Below are positions 1 through 8,988 of a stretch of 64,000 bases of DNA, in pieces. Source of the DNA: QHWT01 sp963755695 (GTDB lineage: Bacteria > Acidobacteriota > Vicinamibacteria > Vicinamibacterales > 2-12-FULL-66-21); NCBI GenBank assembly GCA_963755695.1, contig CAVWLB010000010.1, positions 1,488,001 through 1,552,000 on the forward strand, written 5' to 3'. Made by a program: the position numbers and the translations under genes. The notes under the pieces were generated by a model that ran no database searches, was not told where the DNA came from, and saw nothing but the letters and a program-made list of their open reading frames with translations. The stretch's first letter is position 1. Each line of letters begins with the position of its first letter.

Positions 1-150
1 GGCGCTGCCAATGGGAACGCGTTCCTTGTTCAGCGTCAGGGACGGAGTGGCAACGGCTGGCTCGCTATCTTGTTTCTTGCTGCAACCTGGCGCAAACGCG
101 AGAGCAACGAGCGCGGCCGCGTAGAGCGGACGTCGGACCGAAGTGTTCAT
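1..150 (-). CDS. Lipoprotein, N-terminal 50 residues only (gene runs off the window)
   Basis: Reading the minus strand from an ATG at 150 gives an open frame to base 1 with no stop. The product begins MNTSVRRPLYAAALVALAF and continues APGCSKKQ. This is a positively charged start, a hydrophobic core and a lipobox ending in Cys, so a lipid-anchored exported protein is expected. The following residues (SEPAVATPSLTLNKERVPIGSA) look like the start of a mature beta-rich domain, but too little is present to name the family. It is divergent from the microcompartment gene at 332, with a repeat-filled spacer of about 180 bases between them. Confidence 0.75.
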   Translation of the reverse strand, partial: MNTSVRRPLYAAALVALAFAPGCSKKQDSEPAVATPSLTLNKERVPIGSA

Positions 151-247
151 AGTGATGGCAAAAAGTGATCGTAACTTAGTTGTGACAGGTACAGCAATAT
201 GTTAGCGTGAGCGGCGGAGAAGTCTCCAGTTCGCTGCCACGACGGAT

Positions 248-330
248 CACCGCGAACCTGAAGACCGCGAACCACGACTGCGAACCGCTGACGGCGAACT
301 GTTGACCGCGAACTGCTGACTGCGAACTCT
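248..330. repeat. Intergenic phrase-like microrepeat (CGCGAACNGNTGAC family)
   Basis: The spacer before the shell gene consists of about six imperfect copies of a 13-16 base phrase built on CGAAC plus CTGAC (for example gcgaaccgctgacggcgaac, then tgttgaccgcgaactgctga). A related phrase recurs at 6106-6195. No ribosome-binding site is obvious within it. I see no promoter in 151-331 that I would defend. Confidence 0.7.
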
Positions 331-331
331 G

Positions 332-622
332 ATGGAAGCACTCGGAATGGTCGAAACGCGGGGCCTCATCGGCTCCGTTGAAGCAGCCGACGCGATGGTG
401 AAAGCCGCCAACGTGGTCCTCGTCGGCAAGGAATACATCGGCGCCGGCTACGTGACGGTTCTCATTCGCGGCGACGTCGGGGCGGTGAAGGCGGCGACGG
501 ATGCGGGCGCCGCGGCAGCGCGGCGCGTCGGCGAACTGATCTCGGTGCACGTCATCCCACGGCCTCATTCAGAAGTGGAAAAGGTGCTGCCGAAAGCCCC
601 CAAGGATACAAAGGGCGTGTAG
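332..622 (+). CDS. Bacterial microcompartment shell protein, BMC-H (PduA/EutM/CcmK type)
   Basis: This is a 96-residue single BMC domain, the usual length for a hexamer-forming shell tile. It opens with the family signature EALGMVETRGLIGSVEAADA and continues through AANVVLVGKEYIGAGYVTVLIRGDVGAVKAATDAG, the beta-alpha-beta core. Six copies normally form a flat hexagon whose pore passes small metabolites. The ATG at 332 keeps the conserved EALGM start; an internal ATG at 347 has a better-spaced GGAAG but would remove it. The stop codon abuts the ATG of the aldehyde dehydrogenase at 623, so the two are translationally linked. No pentamer (BMC-P), trimer (BMC-T) or signature enzyme occurs in the window. 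Confidence 0.93.
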   Translation: MEALGMVETRGLIGSVEAADAMVKAANVVLVGKEYIGAGYVTVLIRGDVGAVKAATDAGAAAARRVGELISVHVIPRPHSEVEKVLPKAPKDTKGV

Positions 623-2383
623 ATGGCGCAGACGGATCGCGATCTCGCCTCGATCGCGGAGGCGCGCGCGCTGGCGCGCCGCGCGAAAGCCGCCGCGCCC
701 CAGCTCGCCGAATTCTCCCAGGAACAGATCGACGCCATCGTCGACGCGATGGCCGCCGCCGTGACGCCGCACGCTGAGGCGCTCGCGCGTCTTGCGCAGG
801 AAGAAACCGGCTTTGGCGTCGTCGCCGACAAGGTCCAGAAAAATCTCTTCTCATCGGAGACGGTTTACCAGTTCATCCGCCCGATGAAGACCGTCGGGGT
901 CGTGAACCGTCTCGAGGACCGCAAGGTGGTCGAGATCGCGGAGCCCTTCGGGGTCGTCTGCGCGATCGTTCCCTCCACCAATCCCACGTCGACGGCAATC
1001 TACAAGATCCTCATTTCGCTCAAGGCGCGCTGCCCCATCGTCATCAGCCCCCATCCTTCGGCGGTGCGCTGCATCACGCGCTCGGCGGAAATCATGAACG
1101 ACGCGGCACGCCGCGCCGGAGCGCCCGAGGGCTCGATCAACTGGATGACGACCGTGACGCTCGAGGGCACACAGGAACTGATGAAGGCGCGTGAGGTCGC
1201 CGTGATCCTTGCGACCGGCGGGATGGGACTGGTGCGCGCCGCCTACAGCGCGGGAAAACCCGCCTACGGTGTCGGGCCGGGCAACGCGCCGGCGTTCATC
1301 GAGCGCAGTGCCGATGTCGTCAAGGCGGTGCGAGACATCATCACCGGAAAGACTTTCGACAACGGCCTGCTCTGCTCGTCAGAGAATTCCGTGGTGGTGG
1401 ATGCACCGGTTGTCGAGGAGGTCAAACGGGAATTCGTGAAGAACGGAGGCTACTTCCTGTCTCCTACGGAGCAGGAGGCGCTCGCACGCGTGCTGGTCAC
1501 CCCGCAGCGACTGCCGAACCCCGCGGTCGTCGGCAAGCCAGCAACCTACGTCGCGGAACAGTCGGGAATCACGGTACCTCGAGACACGCGCGTCCTCATC
1601 GCCGAGTTGAAAGGCGTCGGGCGCGATTACCCGTTGTCGATCGAGAAGCTTTGTCCGGTGCTTTCCTTCTACGTCGTGGCCGATTGGAAGGAGGGCTGCC
1701 AGCGCTGTATCGAGATCCTCCGCTACGGAGGTATGGGGCACACGATGTCGATCCATTCGCGCAACGACGACATCATCCTGCAGTTCGGCTTGAAGAAGCC
1801 GGCATTCCGCATCGTGGTCAATACTCCGACGACCTTAGGGTCGATTGGATTGACCACGAGCCTGGATCCCGCAATGACGCTGGGGTGTGGCGGCTACGGC
1901 GGCAACATCACGTCCGACAACATCTCGCCTCGTCATCTGTTGAACATCAAGCGCCTCGCGTACGAGACCAAACCGGTGGTACGGGCGGCGGCGGCGGAAC
2001 CATCGGCCGCCTCCGGGCGTACGCTCCCACGGGCCCCCTCCGGACCGGCAGCGCCAGCGGGAATCGCCGCGGAGGTGCTCGCGCGTCGGATCGACGAGTT
2101 CCTGACGGCAAGGGGATACGCGCCTTCCAAGGCGTCAGTGGCTGCGCCGGCGGTGCCGATCGCGGCGGTGGCTCCAGCGCACGATAGTGGGCAGGTAAAA
2201 AGTGCCGCGGTCGAGGGAGCTGCGACTGAAAAGCCTGCAGACTTCGTGTGCGAAGACGACGTCCGCCAGGCGATGCGACAGGGGCGCAGAATTGTAATCG
2301 GCGAGCGTTCGATCGTGACACCTGCCGCCCGCGACCTTGGCGAAGAGCACCGGCTGTTCGTGCAGGCGGCCTTGCCAAGGTGA
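623..2383 (+). CDS. CoA-acylating aldehyde dehydrogenase (EutE/PduP type) with a C-terminal targeting-like extension
   Basis: This is a 586-residue aldehyde dehydrogenase of the EutE/PduP branch, which oxidises a short aldehyde to acyl-CoA with NAD+ inside a microcompartment. The active-site segment GKTFDNGLLCSSENS puts the catalytic cysteine at residue 251. The nucleotide-binding part has PSTNPTSTAIYKILISLK. The family core ends near residue 455. It is followed by an Ala/Pro-rich linker, an amphipathic helix (VLARRIDEFLTARGY, about 490-505), a second linker and a terminal module CEDDVRQAMRQGRRIVIG then ERSIVTPAARDLGEEH. Helices of this kind in microcompartment enzymes serve as encapsulation peptides, and here the extension is unusually long. 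It is the only enzyme gene beside the shell gene at 332. Confidence 0.92.
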   Translation: MAQTDRDLASIAEARALARRAKAAAPQLAEFSQEQIDAIVDAMAAAVTPHAEALARLAQEETGFGVVADKVQKNLFSSETVYQFIRPMKTVGVVNRLEDRKVVEIAEPFGVVCAIVPSTNPTSTAIYKILISLKARCPIVISPHPSAVRCITRSAEIMNDAARRAGAPEGSINWMTTVTLEGTQELMKAREVAVILATGGMGLVRAAYSAGKPAYGVGPGNAPAFIERSADVVKAVRDIITGKTFDNGLLCSSENSVVVDAPVVEEVKREFVKNGGYFLSPTEQEALARVLVTPQRLPNPAVVGKPATYVAEQSGITVPRDTRVLIAELKGVGRDYPLSIEKLCPVLSFYVVADWKEGCQRCIEILRYGGMGHTMSIHSRNDDIILQFGLKKPAFRIVVNTPTTLGSIGLTTSLDPAMTLGCGGYGGNITSDNISPRHLLNIKRLAYETKPVVRAAAAEPSAASGRTLPRAPSGPAAPAGIAAEVLARRIDEFLTARGYAPSKASVAAPAVPIAAVAPAHDSGQVKSAAVEGAATEKPADFVCEDDVRQAMRQGRRIVIGERSIVTPAARDLGEEHRLFVQAALPR

Positions 2384-2536
2384 CTTTAGGCTTCCTGGCT
2401 GATACCTTTTCGCATCCGAGTGGGGTCGCCCGGCAAGACAGGAGCTAGGAATTCGACGCCAAACTATTGCTGCGTAAGGCATTTAGCGCTCGGACCGCTG
2501 GAAGTCATTGCTACGGCTGAGTTTATTGGGTTTCGA

Positions 2537-2566
2537 TTGACCGCGAAATTGTCGCGGTGCTATGCT
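2537..2566 (+). promoter_or_regulatory. Candidate sigma70 promoter for the lytic transglycosylase gene
   Basis: TTGACC (2537-2542), an 18-base spacer and TATGCT (2561-2566) resemble -35 and -10 boxes. Transcription would start near 2573 and leave a leader of about 178 bases before the ATG at 2751. This is seen by eye only. Confidence 0.45.
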
Positions 2567-2572
2567 GTCCGC

Positions 2573-2750
2573 CCCAGCAAGCTGAAGTACACGCCGCCTA
2601 CTGGCGTGAAAACGAGCGGCCGATTCCCGGGTGTGGCTTGGATCGGTCGGACTACGGGCGCCCCCCGAACGGGGGGCGACCTCAACAGGGCAGCGGCCTT
2701 GCAGGACCGGGGTCATGCACACGCCGGCCGCCCGAGAGGGAGCGCCCCGA
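2573..2750 (+). promoter_or_regulatory. Long structured 5' leader of the mltD-like gene, class unknown
   Basis: Between the candidate promoter and the ATG lie about 178 bases with several potential stems. They include cgccgcctactggcg near 2590, a very strong hairpin gcgccccccgaacggggggc (about 2668-2687), and gcagcggccttgcaggaccg further on. Leaders of cell-wall hydrolase genes often carry cyclic-dinucleotide riboswitches. A short part (gcagcggccttgcagg) vaguely resembles the 3' core of the c-di-AMP (ydaO/yuaA) class, but I cannot align the rest, so I assign no class. The leader ends in GAGAGGGAG, a plausible ribosome-binding site. Confidence 0.35.
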
Positions 2751-4493
2751 ATGATTCATCGGAGTTTGCGTCCAGGGTTTGCCACCCTGGCTGCCATCGG
2801 CCTTTGCGTAACCGTCGCCGCGTGCGGCGGGAATCCGAAACCCAAGGCTGCAGCAGCCAAGCCCACCGCCTCCTCTACTACGTCCACTGCGCAGGCGCCG
2901 ATCCGGAGCGCACCGGTCGTAGATCCGATCGCGTCGCTCATCGACAACTCGCAGCGGCATTTCGAGACTGGTGAGCGCGAGCTCAAGGCCGGACACCTCG
3001 AGAAGGCCCGCGAGGAGTTCGATCGCGCGGTAGAAGTGCTGCTCGAATCGCCTTACGGCGCGCGTACCGACGCGCGTCTGCGCGAGCACTTCGATCGCCT
3101 GGTCGACCGGATTAACGCGTACGAGGTCACGGCGCTTGCTCAGGGCGATGGCTTCACCGAGAAGTCATATGAAGCGGCAACCATCGACGAGCTCCTGACG
3201 AATGCCACGACGTTCCCGGTGCTGCCGCCGGACGCCTCGACAATGGCCGCCGTCGCCGCAGATCTCGAATCGACCGCGCACGATATTCCAATCCCGCAGC
3301 ACTCCAAGGTTCTGTCGTACGTCGAGGTCTTCCAGACGCGGCTGCGCGACTATATCCAGGACAGCCTCCAGCGCGGCGCGAAGTACCTCCCAATGATTCA
3401 GAACGTGTTCCGCGCCGAAGGACTTCCGCTGGATCTGGCCTACATTCCGATCATCGAGAGCTCGTTCAAGACCAACGCCCTGTCGAGGGCCAGTGCAAAG
3501 GGCCCATGGCAGTTCATGAAGGCCACCGCACGGGAACACGGACTGAAGACGGACTGGTTCATCGACGAGCGGTCCGACCCGGAAAAGGCGACGCTGGCGG
3601 CCGCGAAATACCTGAAGACGCTGAGCAAGATGTTCGACGGCGACTGGAACATGGTCCTGGCGGCCTACAACGGCGGGCCCGGCCGCGTGCAGCGGGCAAT
3701 CAACCGAGTCGGGGGTTGACGACTTCTGGAGACTTCGCGTCGACCTCGAAGTTCCTGCCGCGCGAGACACGCGAGTACGTGCCGATGATCTTCGCGGCCA
3801 TGATCATCGCTCGCAATCCCGTCCAGTACGGTTTTACCGTGCTCGAAACCGAGCCGATTGCTTACGACAAGGTCAACGTCCCACGCGCCATCGATCTGCG
3901 CCGCGTCGCCGAGTGGGCCGGCACGACCGTGAGCGAGATCCAGGCACTCAATCCGGAACTCCGCCGTTGGACCACGCCCGTGAAGTATCCGCAGTACGAG
4001 GTAAAGGTGCCAGTCGGTACGGCGGGGCGCCTGAACGCGCGGCTCGCGGAAGCCTCGCCCGCGGACTTTAGCGCGCTCAAGTGGTACACGGCGCAAGAAG
4101 GGTGAAACGCTACTCACCGTGGCGCGCCGGTTCGGTGTTTCGCGAAGCGACGTTGCGGAAGCCAACAACCTGTCGGTCAAGGCACGGCTCTGTCCGGGAC
4201 AGGATCTGATCATTCCGCGCGCGCCGGCGACCCTGCTGGCCGCACGCACGGAGCGCCCGGCGCCGACCGAGGTCGCGTCGCGCTCGCTGGCTTCGTCAGC
4301 CGAAACGCCCGCGGCTGCAGGACCGCAATCGGTGACGCAGATCACCTATCGCGTGCGCCGTGGCGACACGCTCTCCTCGATTGCGGACCTCTTCGACACC
4401 ACCGTCGCGAAGATCAAGTCGTGGAACAGTCTCCGTGGAAATACGATTGCGACGGGAGCGCGCCTGAAGATTCTGGACAGCCGCAACCACTGA
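2751..4493 (+). CDS. mltD: MltD-like lytic murein transglycosylase lipoprotein with C-terminal LysM domains (three frameshifts)
   Basis: This enzyme cleaves peptidoglycan glycan strands to anhydromuropeptides in the periplasm. The start at 2751 follows GAGAGGGAG and gives a lipoprotein signal ending GLCVTVAACGG. The SLT domain carries PIIESSFKTNALS with catalytic Glu at about residue 236, then AKGPWQFMKATAREHGL and AAYNGGPGRVQRAI. Two LysM modules close the protein (GETLLTVARRFGVSRSDVA and RRGDTLSSIADLFDTTVAKI). The frame breaks near 3713, 3738 and 4100. In each case removing one extra base restores family sequence, and 1743 minus 3 bases gives 580 codons. I read these as sequencing insertions in one intact gene of 579 residues. 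Confidence 0.88.
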
Positions 4494-4521
4494 CAAGACG
4501 GCAGAAACTGCAACCTTCCCG

Positions 4522-4553
4522 ACGGCGCCGGTCCTTCCGGCGCCGTTTTTCTT
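4522..4553 (+). terminator. Rho-independent terminator of the mltD-like gene
   Basis: A near-perfect GC stem (ACGGCGCCGG, loop TCCTT, CCGGCGCCGT) is followed by TTTTCTTT, 28 bases after the stop codon. Confidence 0.92.
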
Positions 4554-4603
4554 TGTGATCGGGAAGGCTCCGCCTCGGGCGCCGCTTTGCAATCCGTCGC
4601 GGC

Positions 4604-6103
4604 ATGCTGTCTTGCGTGCGTTCAGCGGCGGTCTCCGGGATCGACGCAGCCCCGGTCACCATCGAGGTCGACGTCAGCCTGGGGTTTCCCGGTTTTACCG
4701 TGGTGGGACTGCCGGACCCGAGCGTTCGCGAGAGTCGCGACCGGATCAAGACCGCGATCCGCAACTCCGGGTACGAATTCCCGCGCACGCGCGTCACCGT
4801 CAATCTCGCCCCGGCGGACGTTCGCAAGGCCGGGTCGTCGTTCGATCTTCCGATTGCCCTCGGTGTGCTGGCCGCCAGCGGGGTCATCTCGCGGCGAAAC
4901 GTGGATACGGTGCTCATCCTCGGAGAGCTGTCGCTCGACGGCGGCATCCAGGCGGCTCGCGGGGTTCTGCCGATCGCTGCAGCCGCTCGACGCGGCGGAT
5001 TTCGCGGCCTGTTGCTTCCCTCCGCCAACTGCCGCGAGGCGGCGGTGGTGACCGGCCTCGACTTCTATCCTGTCCGCTCCTTGAGTGAAGCGGTCGCGGC
5101 CCTCAACCATCCCCAACCCGTGGCGCTCGCGGCCGAACCCGACGGCGAGGTCACCGAGCTCGTGCACGGAGACTTCGCCGAGGTTCGGGGGCAATTCGCG
5201 GCCCGCCGCGCGCTCGAGATCGCCGCGGCAGGGGGCCACAACGTGCTGCTCGCGGGCCCGCCCGGCTCGGGAAAGACGATGATGGCGCGGCGGGCGGCCG
5301 GGATTCTGCCGCCGCTCACATTCGACGAAGCGCTCGAAGTCACCTCCATCCACTCCGTCGCCGGCCTCCTCCCGACGGGAGCCGGTCTGCTGCGCGCGCG
5401 GCCGTTTCGCGCGCCGCACCACACCGTCTCCGACATCGCGCTCGTCGGAGGCGGCCCGATTCCTCGGCCGGGAGAGATCAGCCTCGCCCACCATGGGGTG
5501 CTGTTCCTGGACGAGATGCCGGAGTTCAGCCGCCAGGTCCTCGAGGTCCTTCGTCAGCCGCTCGAAGACGGGGTGGTTCGCATCGCGCGTGCGCAACGCG
5601 CGTCGGTCTTCCCGGCGAGATTCGTATTGATCGGCGCGATGAACCCATGTCCCTGCGGGTACGTCGGCGACCCGCGGCGGGCCTGCCGCTGCACGCCGCA
5701 GCAAATCGATCGCTACGCCGCGCGGCTCTCGGGCCCGCTGCGGGATCGGATCGATCTCACGGTCAACGTGCCGGCTCTTGCGCCTTCCGACCTGACGTCG
5801 GACGAAGGGGGTGAAGCGACGACGGCCATCAGGTTGCGTGTGGAGCACGCCCGCCGCCGCCAGTCTGGACGCGAGGAAACGCGAGGGATACTGAATGCGC
5901 GACTTGCGCCACGCGCGTTGCGGCGTATCTGTGCGCTCGATGGGTCTGGAAGAAGGCTGCTAGAGCACGCGTCAGAGCGGCTGGGACTCACCGCGCGTGC
6001 GTTCGATCGCGTACTCCGTGTCGCCCGCACGATCGCGGATCTCGAGGGCGCCGCCACCGTTGCAACAGAGCACGTAGCGGAGGCGTTGCAGTTCAGAGGG
6101 TAG
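4604..6103 (+). CDS. comM: YifB/ComM family AAA+ ATPase (Mg-chelatase-like)
   Basis: This 499-residue protein has the full YifB architecture. The N-terminal ChlI-like domain contains DVSLGFPGFTVVGLPD and VTVNLAPADVRKAG. The central AAA+ module has Walker A GPPGSGKTMMARRAAG and Walker B VLFLDEMPEF. The cysteine-rich insert is AMNPCPCGYVGDPRRACRC. The C-terminal domain includes LSGPLRDRIDL. In naturally competent bacteria ComM is a helicase that extends branch migration of incoming DNA. The comEA-like and pseudopilin genes at 32646-33564 make a DNA-uptake role plausible here. It lies downstream of a terminator, so it has its own transcription unit. The frame is intact and the length is typical. 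Confidence 0.93.
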   Translation: MLSCVRSAAVSGIDAAPVTIEVDVSLGFPGFTVVGLPDPSVRESRDRIKTAIRNSGYEFPRTRVTVNLAPADVRKAGSSFDLPIALGVLAASGVISRRNVDTVLILGELSLDGGIQAARGVLPIAAAARRGGFRGLLLPSANCREAAVVTGLDFYPVRSLSEAVAALNHPQPVALAAEPDGEVTELVHGDFAEVRGQFAARRALEIAAAGGHNVLLAGPPGSGKTMMARRAAGILPPLTFDEALEVTSIHSVAGLLPTGAGLLRARPFRAPHHTVSDIALVGGGPIPRPGEISLAHHGVLFLDEMPEFSRQVLEVLRQPLEDGVVRIARAQRASVFPARFVLIGAMNPCPCGYVGDPRRACRCTPQQIDRYAARLSGPLRDRIDLTVNVPALAPSDLTSDEGGEATTAIRLRVEHARRRQSGREETRGILNARLAPRALRRICALDGSGRRLLEHASERLGLTARAFDRVLRVARTIADLEGAATVATEHVAEALQFRG

Positions 6104-6105
6104 GG

Positions 6106-6195
6106 GTTGGCAGTTGGCGGATCGCCGAACTGCCAACCGCAGCCTGAACGGCGAACCGCTAACTAACCGCAAGCCGCGAACCGCGAACCGTTAAC
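6106..6195. repeat. Intergenic phrase-like microrepeat (GCGAACCG / AACTGCCAAC)
   Basis: The spacer between the convergent comM and prsT-like genes is made of degenerate short phrases: ttggcagttggcgg, gccgaactgccaaccg, gaacggcgaaccgctaac, gccgcgaaccgcgaaccg. It belongs to the same general family as 248-330. No T-tract terminator is visible for either gene. Confidence 0.7.
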
Positions 6196-8385
6196 TCACG
6201 ATCCTTGCCGTCCGGCATCCGCCGAACGGGCTCGCGCTTCTTCGAGATGTTTCTTGTAGAGTGCGTTCTGCGGTGCCAGTTCGACTGCGCGCTGGAACGC
6301 GGGCAGCGCGTGGACAGGCAGTTGCTTCTGGAGATAAATCGATCCCAGGGTATCGTGCGGTTCGGGTCGATCGCGTAGTTCTTCAGTCGCGACCATGGCC
6401 AGCTTCAGCGCACTATCGAGCTCGCCGTCCTCCGACATCATCCAGGCGAGATTGTTCGCAGCGACGCCGGCCCGCGGATCCTTTGCGAGAACCGCCTCGT
6501 ACTGCTTGCGCGCGCCCGCTCGATCTCCCTTGGCCTCCAGGATCATGCCGACCATGGTCATCGGCCCCGAGGCAGTGGGGGCATGCGCCGTCATCTCGCG
6601 GTACTTCACCAGCGCCGCGTCGAGCTGACCCTGCTGCAGATAGATCTGGCCGAGCATCTCGTACGCATCCAGGCGCGACGGCTGCTGCTGAACAATCGTC
6701 AGCAATCGATGCTCGGCGTCGGCGGTTTTCTTCTGAAGAAGATCCAGTCGCGCGGCGAGGATCTGTGCACCTGCGTCCTGCGGCCGCGCCGCCAGCCATC
6801 GCCCTACGCGCTCGCGCGCGTGCTGCAGATCGTGGGCGGCAACGTCCCCGCTGACCACACCGACGCGCGCGTCCTCGTAATCCGGGGCACGAGCGAGCGC
6901 GCGCTCGAATGCGGTGCGGGCCAGGTCGACCTTGCCCGACGCGAGCTCGATCCACCCCAGTTCGGTCTGGAGACGTGGATTGTCCGGCGCCTTCTCGAGT
7001 CGTGTCGTCACCTCTCGCCGTGCTCGATCCAGCTTGCCCTGCGCTCTGAGGCTTCGGACCAGCAGCACGGCCGCCTCCGTATCCTCGGGCCGGCCTGCCG
7101 CGACGTCCTCGGCCGCGCTCAGCGCGCCAGCGGCGTCGCCACGCGCCAGGCGGAGACGAGCGAGCTGGAGCTGCGGGGCCGCGGCGCGCGGATTGAGCTT
7201 CAGCGCCTGCTGGAACGCCGCCTCGGCGGCCGGATAGTCCTGCCGCGCGAGCTCGACGAGCCCGGTCGTGTACTGTGCAGGCGCGGATGACGGATCCGAG
7301 TCCACGGCGTCGCGGACGTGTTTCAATGCGACGTCGAGGTCGCCGTTTCTCGCCAGCAGCAGGCGCGCCGCGAGCACGTGCGCGTCGGGATCCTTGGGCT
7401 TTTCCTTGACGAGCGCGTCGACCATTGCCGCCGCTTCTGCCGGTTTTCCGCGCGCGTGCTCGATGGCGGCCATCCGCATCCTGGCCTGACGGCCGGCCGC
7501 GGAGCGTGAAGCCGGTTCCGCCGTAAACGGCCGCAACACTTCCATCGCCTGGTCGTAACGCCCGAGGCCGCTGTAATAATCAGCGAGCGCCAGCTGTCCT
7601 TCCTCGGATGACTTCGCAAGCGCCTTGAAGTGCGGCTCCGCCTCCGCCGGGCGCCGATCGCTCAGGTAGTACAACGCGAGGGCGCGATTGGCGAGCGAAT
7701 TGTTGGGATCGGCGGCGAGCGCCGCCTTCAGCTCCCGCTCGGCACCTGCGCGATTCCCCACCGCCCAGTTGTAATTCGCCAGCGCGAGCCGGGCATCGAC
7801 AGAACGCGGATCGAGCTGCACCGCCTTTTCGAACGACTGCCGCGCTGCGTCGGTGCCACCGGAAATGAACTGCACGGCACCGAGTGCCGCGTAGGCCGGC
7901 GCATACGTCGGGTCGAGGGCCACCGCCTGCTCCATCTGTTGAACCGCCTGCGTCGTGTCCTTCAGGCCGGCCATCGCGTTTCCGAGCAGGATGTGCGCCT
8001 TGGCACTGTTCGGATCCGCCTTGAGTGCGAGTTCCGCGCGCATGCGCGCCTGGGAAAACTCGCCGGCCATCAGCAGCAGCGTGCCCGATTGGAGCTGCGC
8101 ATCGATGTTCGCGGGGTCCAAATCGGCGGCGTGCGAGTACGCGCCGTAGGCCCTGACCGGCTCGCCTGCCGCGGTATACGCCTGGGCGAGCTTGTAGTGG
8201 ACGTCGGCGCGAGCCGGCTGCGCCTTCACGGCATTGCGATATTCGATGATCGCGTCCCGGTACTTGTGCTGCGCGACGTACGCATCGCCCCTCGCCAGGT
8301 ATTTTTCGGCCTTGACCTTCGGATCGGTGCTGCAGGCCACCAACCCGGTCAGAAGCACGACCAGCGCCAGCGATGGTTTCGTCAC
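6196..8385 (-). CDS. prsT: PrsT-like TPR-repeat lipoprotein of the PEP-CTERM/exosortase system
   Basis: The product is a 729-residue exported lipoprotein (signal TKPSLALVVLLTGLVACSTD) made almost entirely of tetratricopeptide repeats from about residue 25 to the end (for example AEKYLARGDAYVAQHKYRDA, LGNAMAGLKDTTQAVQQMEQ). PrsT lipoproteins accompany exosortases of the XrtA type and are thought to support export of PEP-CTERM proteins or exopolysaccharide. The open frame extends much further upstream, but the GTG at 8385 is chosen because it overlaps the epsI stop as GTGA and directly precedes a good lipobox. It is somewhat shorter than typical PrsT proteins, so it could be a generic TPR lipoprotein; position favours PrsT. 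Confidence 0.75.
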   Translation of the reverse strand: MTKPSLALVVLLTGLVACSTDPKVKAEKYLARGDAYVAQHKYRDAIIEYRNAVKAQPARADVHYKLAQAYTAAGEPVRAYGAYSHAADLDPANIDAQLQSGTLLLMAGEFSQARMRAELALKADPNSAKAHILLGNAMAGLKDTTQAVQQMEQAVALDPTYAPAYAALGAVQFISGGTDAARQSFEKAVQLDPRSVDARLALANYNWAVGNRAGAERELKAALAADPNNSLANRALALYYLSDRRPAEAEPHFKALAKSSEEGQLALADYYSGLGRYDQAMEVLRPFTAEPASRSAAGRQARMRMAAIEHARGKPAEAAAMVDALVKEKPKDPDAHVLAARLLLARNGDLDVALKHVRDAVDSDPSSAPAQYTTGLVELARQDYPAAEAAFQQALKLNPRAAAPQLQLARLRLARGDAAGALSAAEDVAAGRPEDTEAAVLLVRSLRAQGKLDRARREVTTRLEKAPDNPRLQTELGWIELASGKVDLARTAFERALARAPDYEDARVGVVSGDVAAHDLQHARERVGRWLAARPQDAGAQILAARLDLLQKKTADAEHRLLTIVQQQPSRLDAYEMLGQIYLQQGQLDAALVKYREMTAHAPTASGPMTMVGMILEAKGDRAGARKQYEAVLAKDPRAGVAANNLAWMMSEDGELDSALKLAMVATEELRDRPEPHDTLGSIYLQKQLPVHALPAFQRAVELAPQNALYKKHLEEARARSADAGRQGS

Positions 8386-8988
8386 GGCAGGTATCCGGAG
8401 AGTCGTGGATAGACGGCCCGTGCAAATTCGACGGCAGGCTTTTCCTGTGGTGCCACGATACGCACCAGTGATCCGTTCGTACGCCGCAGGCGCGCGGCAT
8501 CCACCATCAGCCACAGCCTGTTCGCATACTCGTTGGCGACGACCCGTCCGCGTCCCTGATACCAGTACAGGACGACCTGGCGTTCGCCTCCCTTTTCGAT
8601 CAAGTAGCGATTGACCGGCAGTGTGGCACCATCGACGTCCAGCGACGTTCGCGCGGACTCCACCGGCTGCCAGCCCGACCCGGGCAGACAATTCTGGGGC
8701 GAGTGGATCGTGTCGCCTTGCCGCTGACTCGCATAGTAGCCGACGTAGAGATTCGCGGGCTGACCGCTCGCGTTCAGGTAGGTGCGACTCACGTAGTCGT
8801 CCACTCCAAGCACACGGACGATCTCGTCGTCGAGGGGCACGTCGCCCGCGGCTGTCCACGATCCGATCGTGCGTCGGGAAGGTCGTCAACCGTTCGCGCG
8901 TCACCGACTGCTCAGATCCGGCGCCACGTATGCCGATCACACCGGCACCCGCGATCAAAACCGCCAGGATTATCGCGCGAGCGATCAT
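8382..8988 (-). CDS. epsI: EpsI-family protein, exosortase partner (one frameshift)
   Basis: EpsI domains occur fused to or next to exosortases and are linked to exopolysaccharide export; the exact activity is unknown. The start at 8988 overlaps the exosortase stop as ATGA and gives an N-terminal hydrophobic segment ARAIILAVLIAGAGVIGIRG. The body carries the EpsI signature LYVGYYASQRQGDTIHSPQN, then CLPGSGW and VVLYWYQGRGRVVANEYANR. The frame breaks near 8850, between HDRIVDSRG and DVPLDDEIVRVLG. Removing one extra G restores 201 residues (607 minus 1 bases). The stop overlaps the GTG of the TPR gene. Confidence 0.85.

Noticed and set aside
3717..3719. TGA inside the lytic transglycosylase gene as a second selenocysteine codon
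   Set aside because: The sequence after the TGA in the same frame is not family-like; the homology continues in another frame after removing one extra G. It is a frameshift, not a recoded stop.
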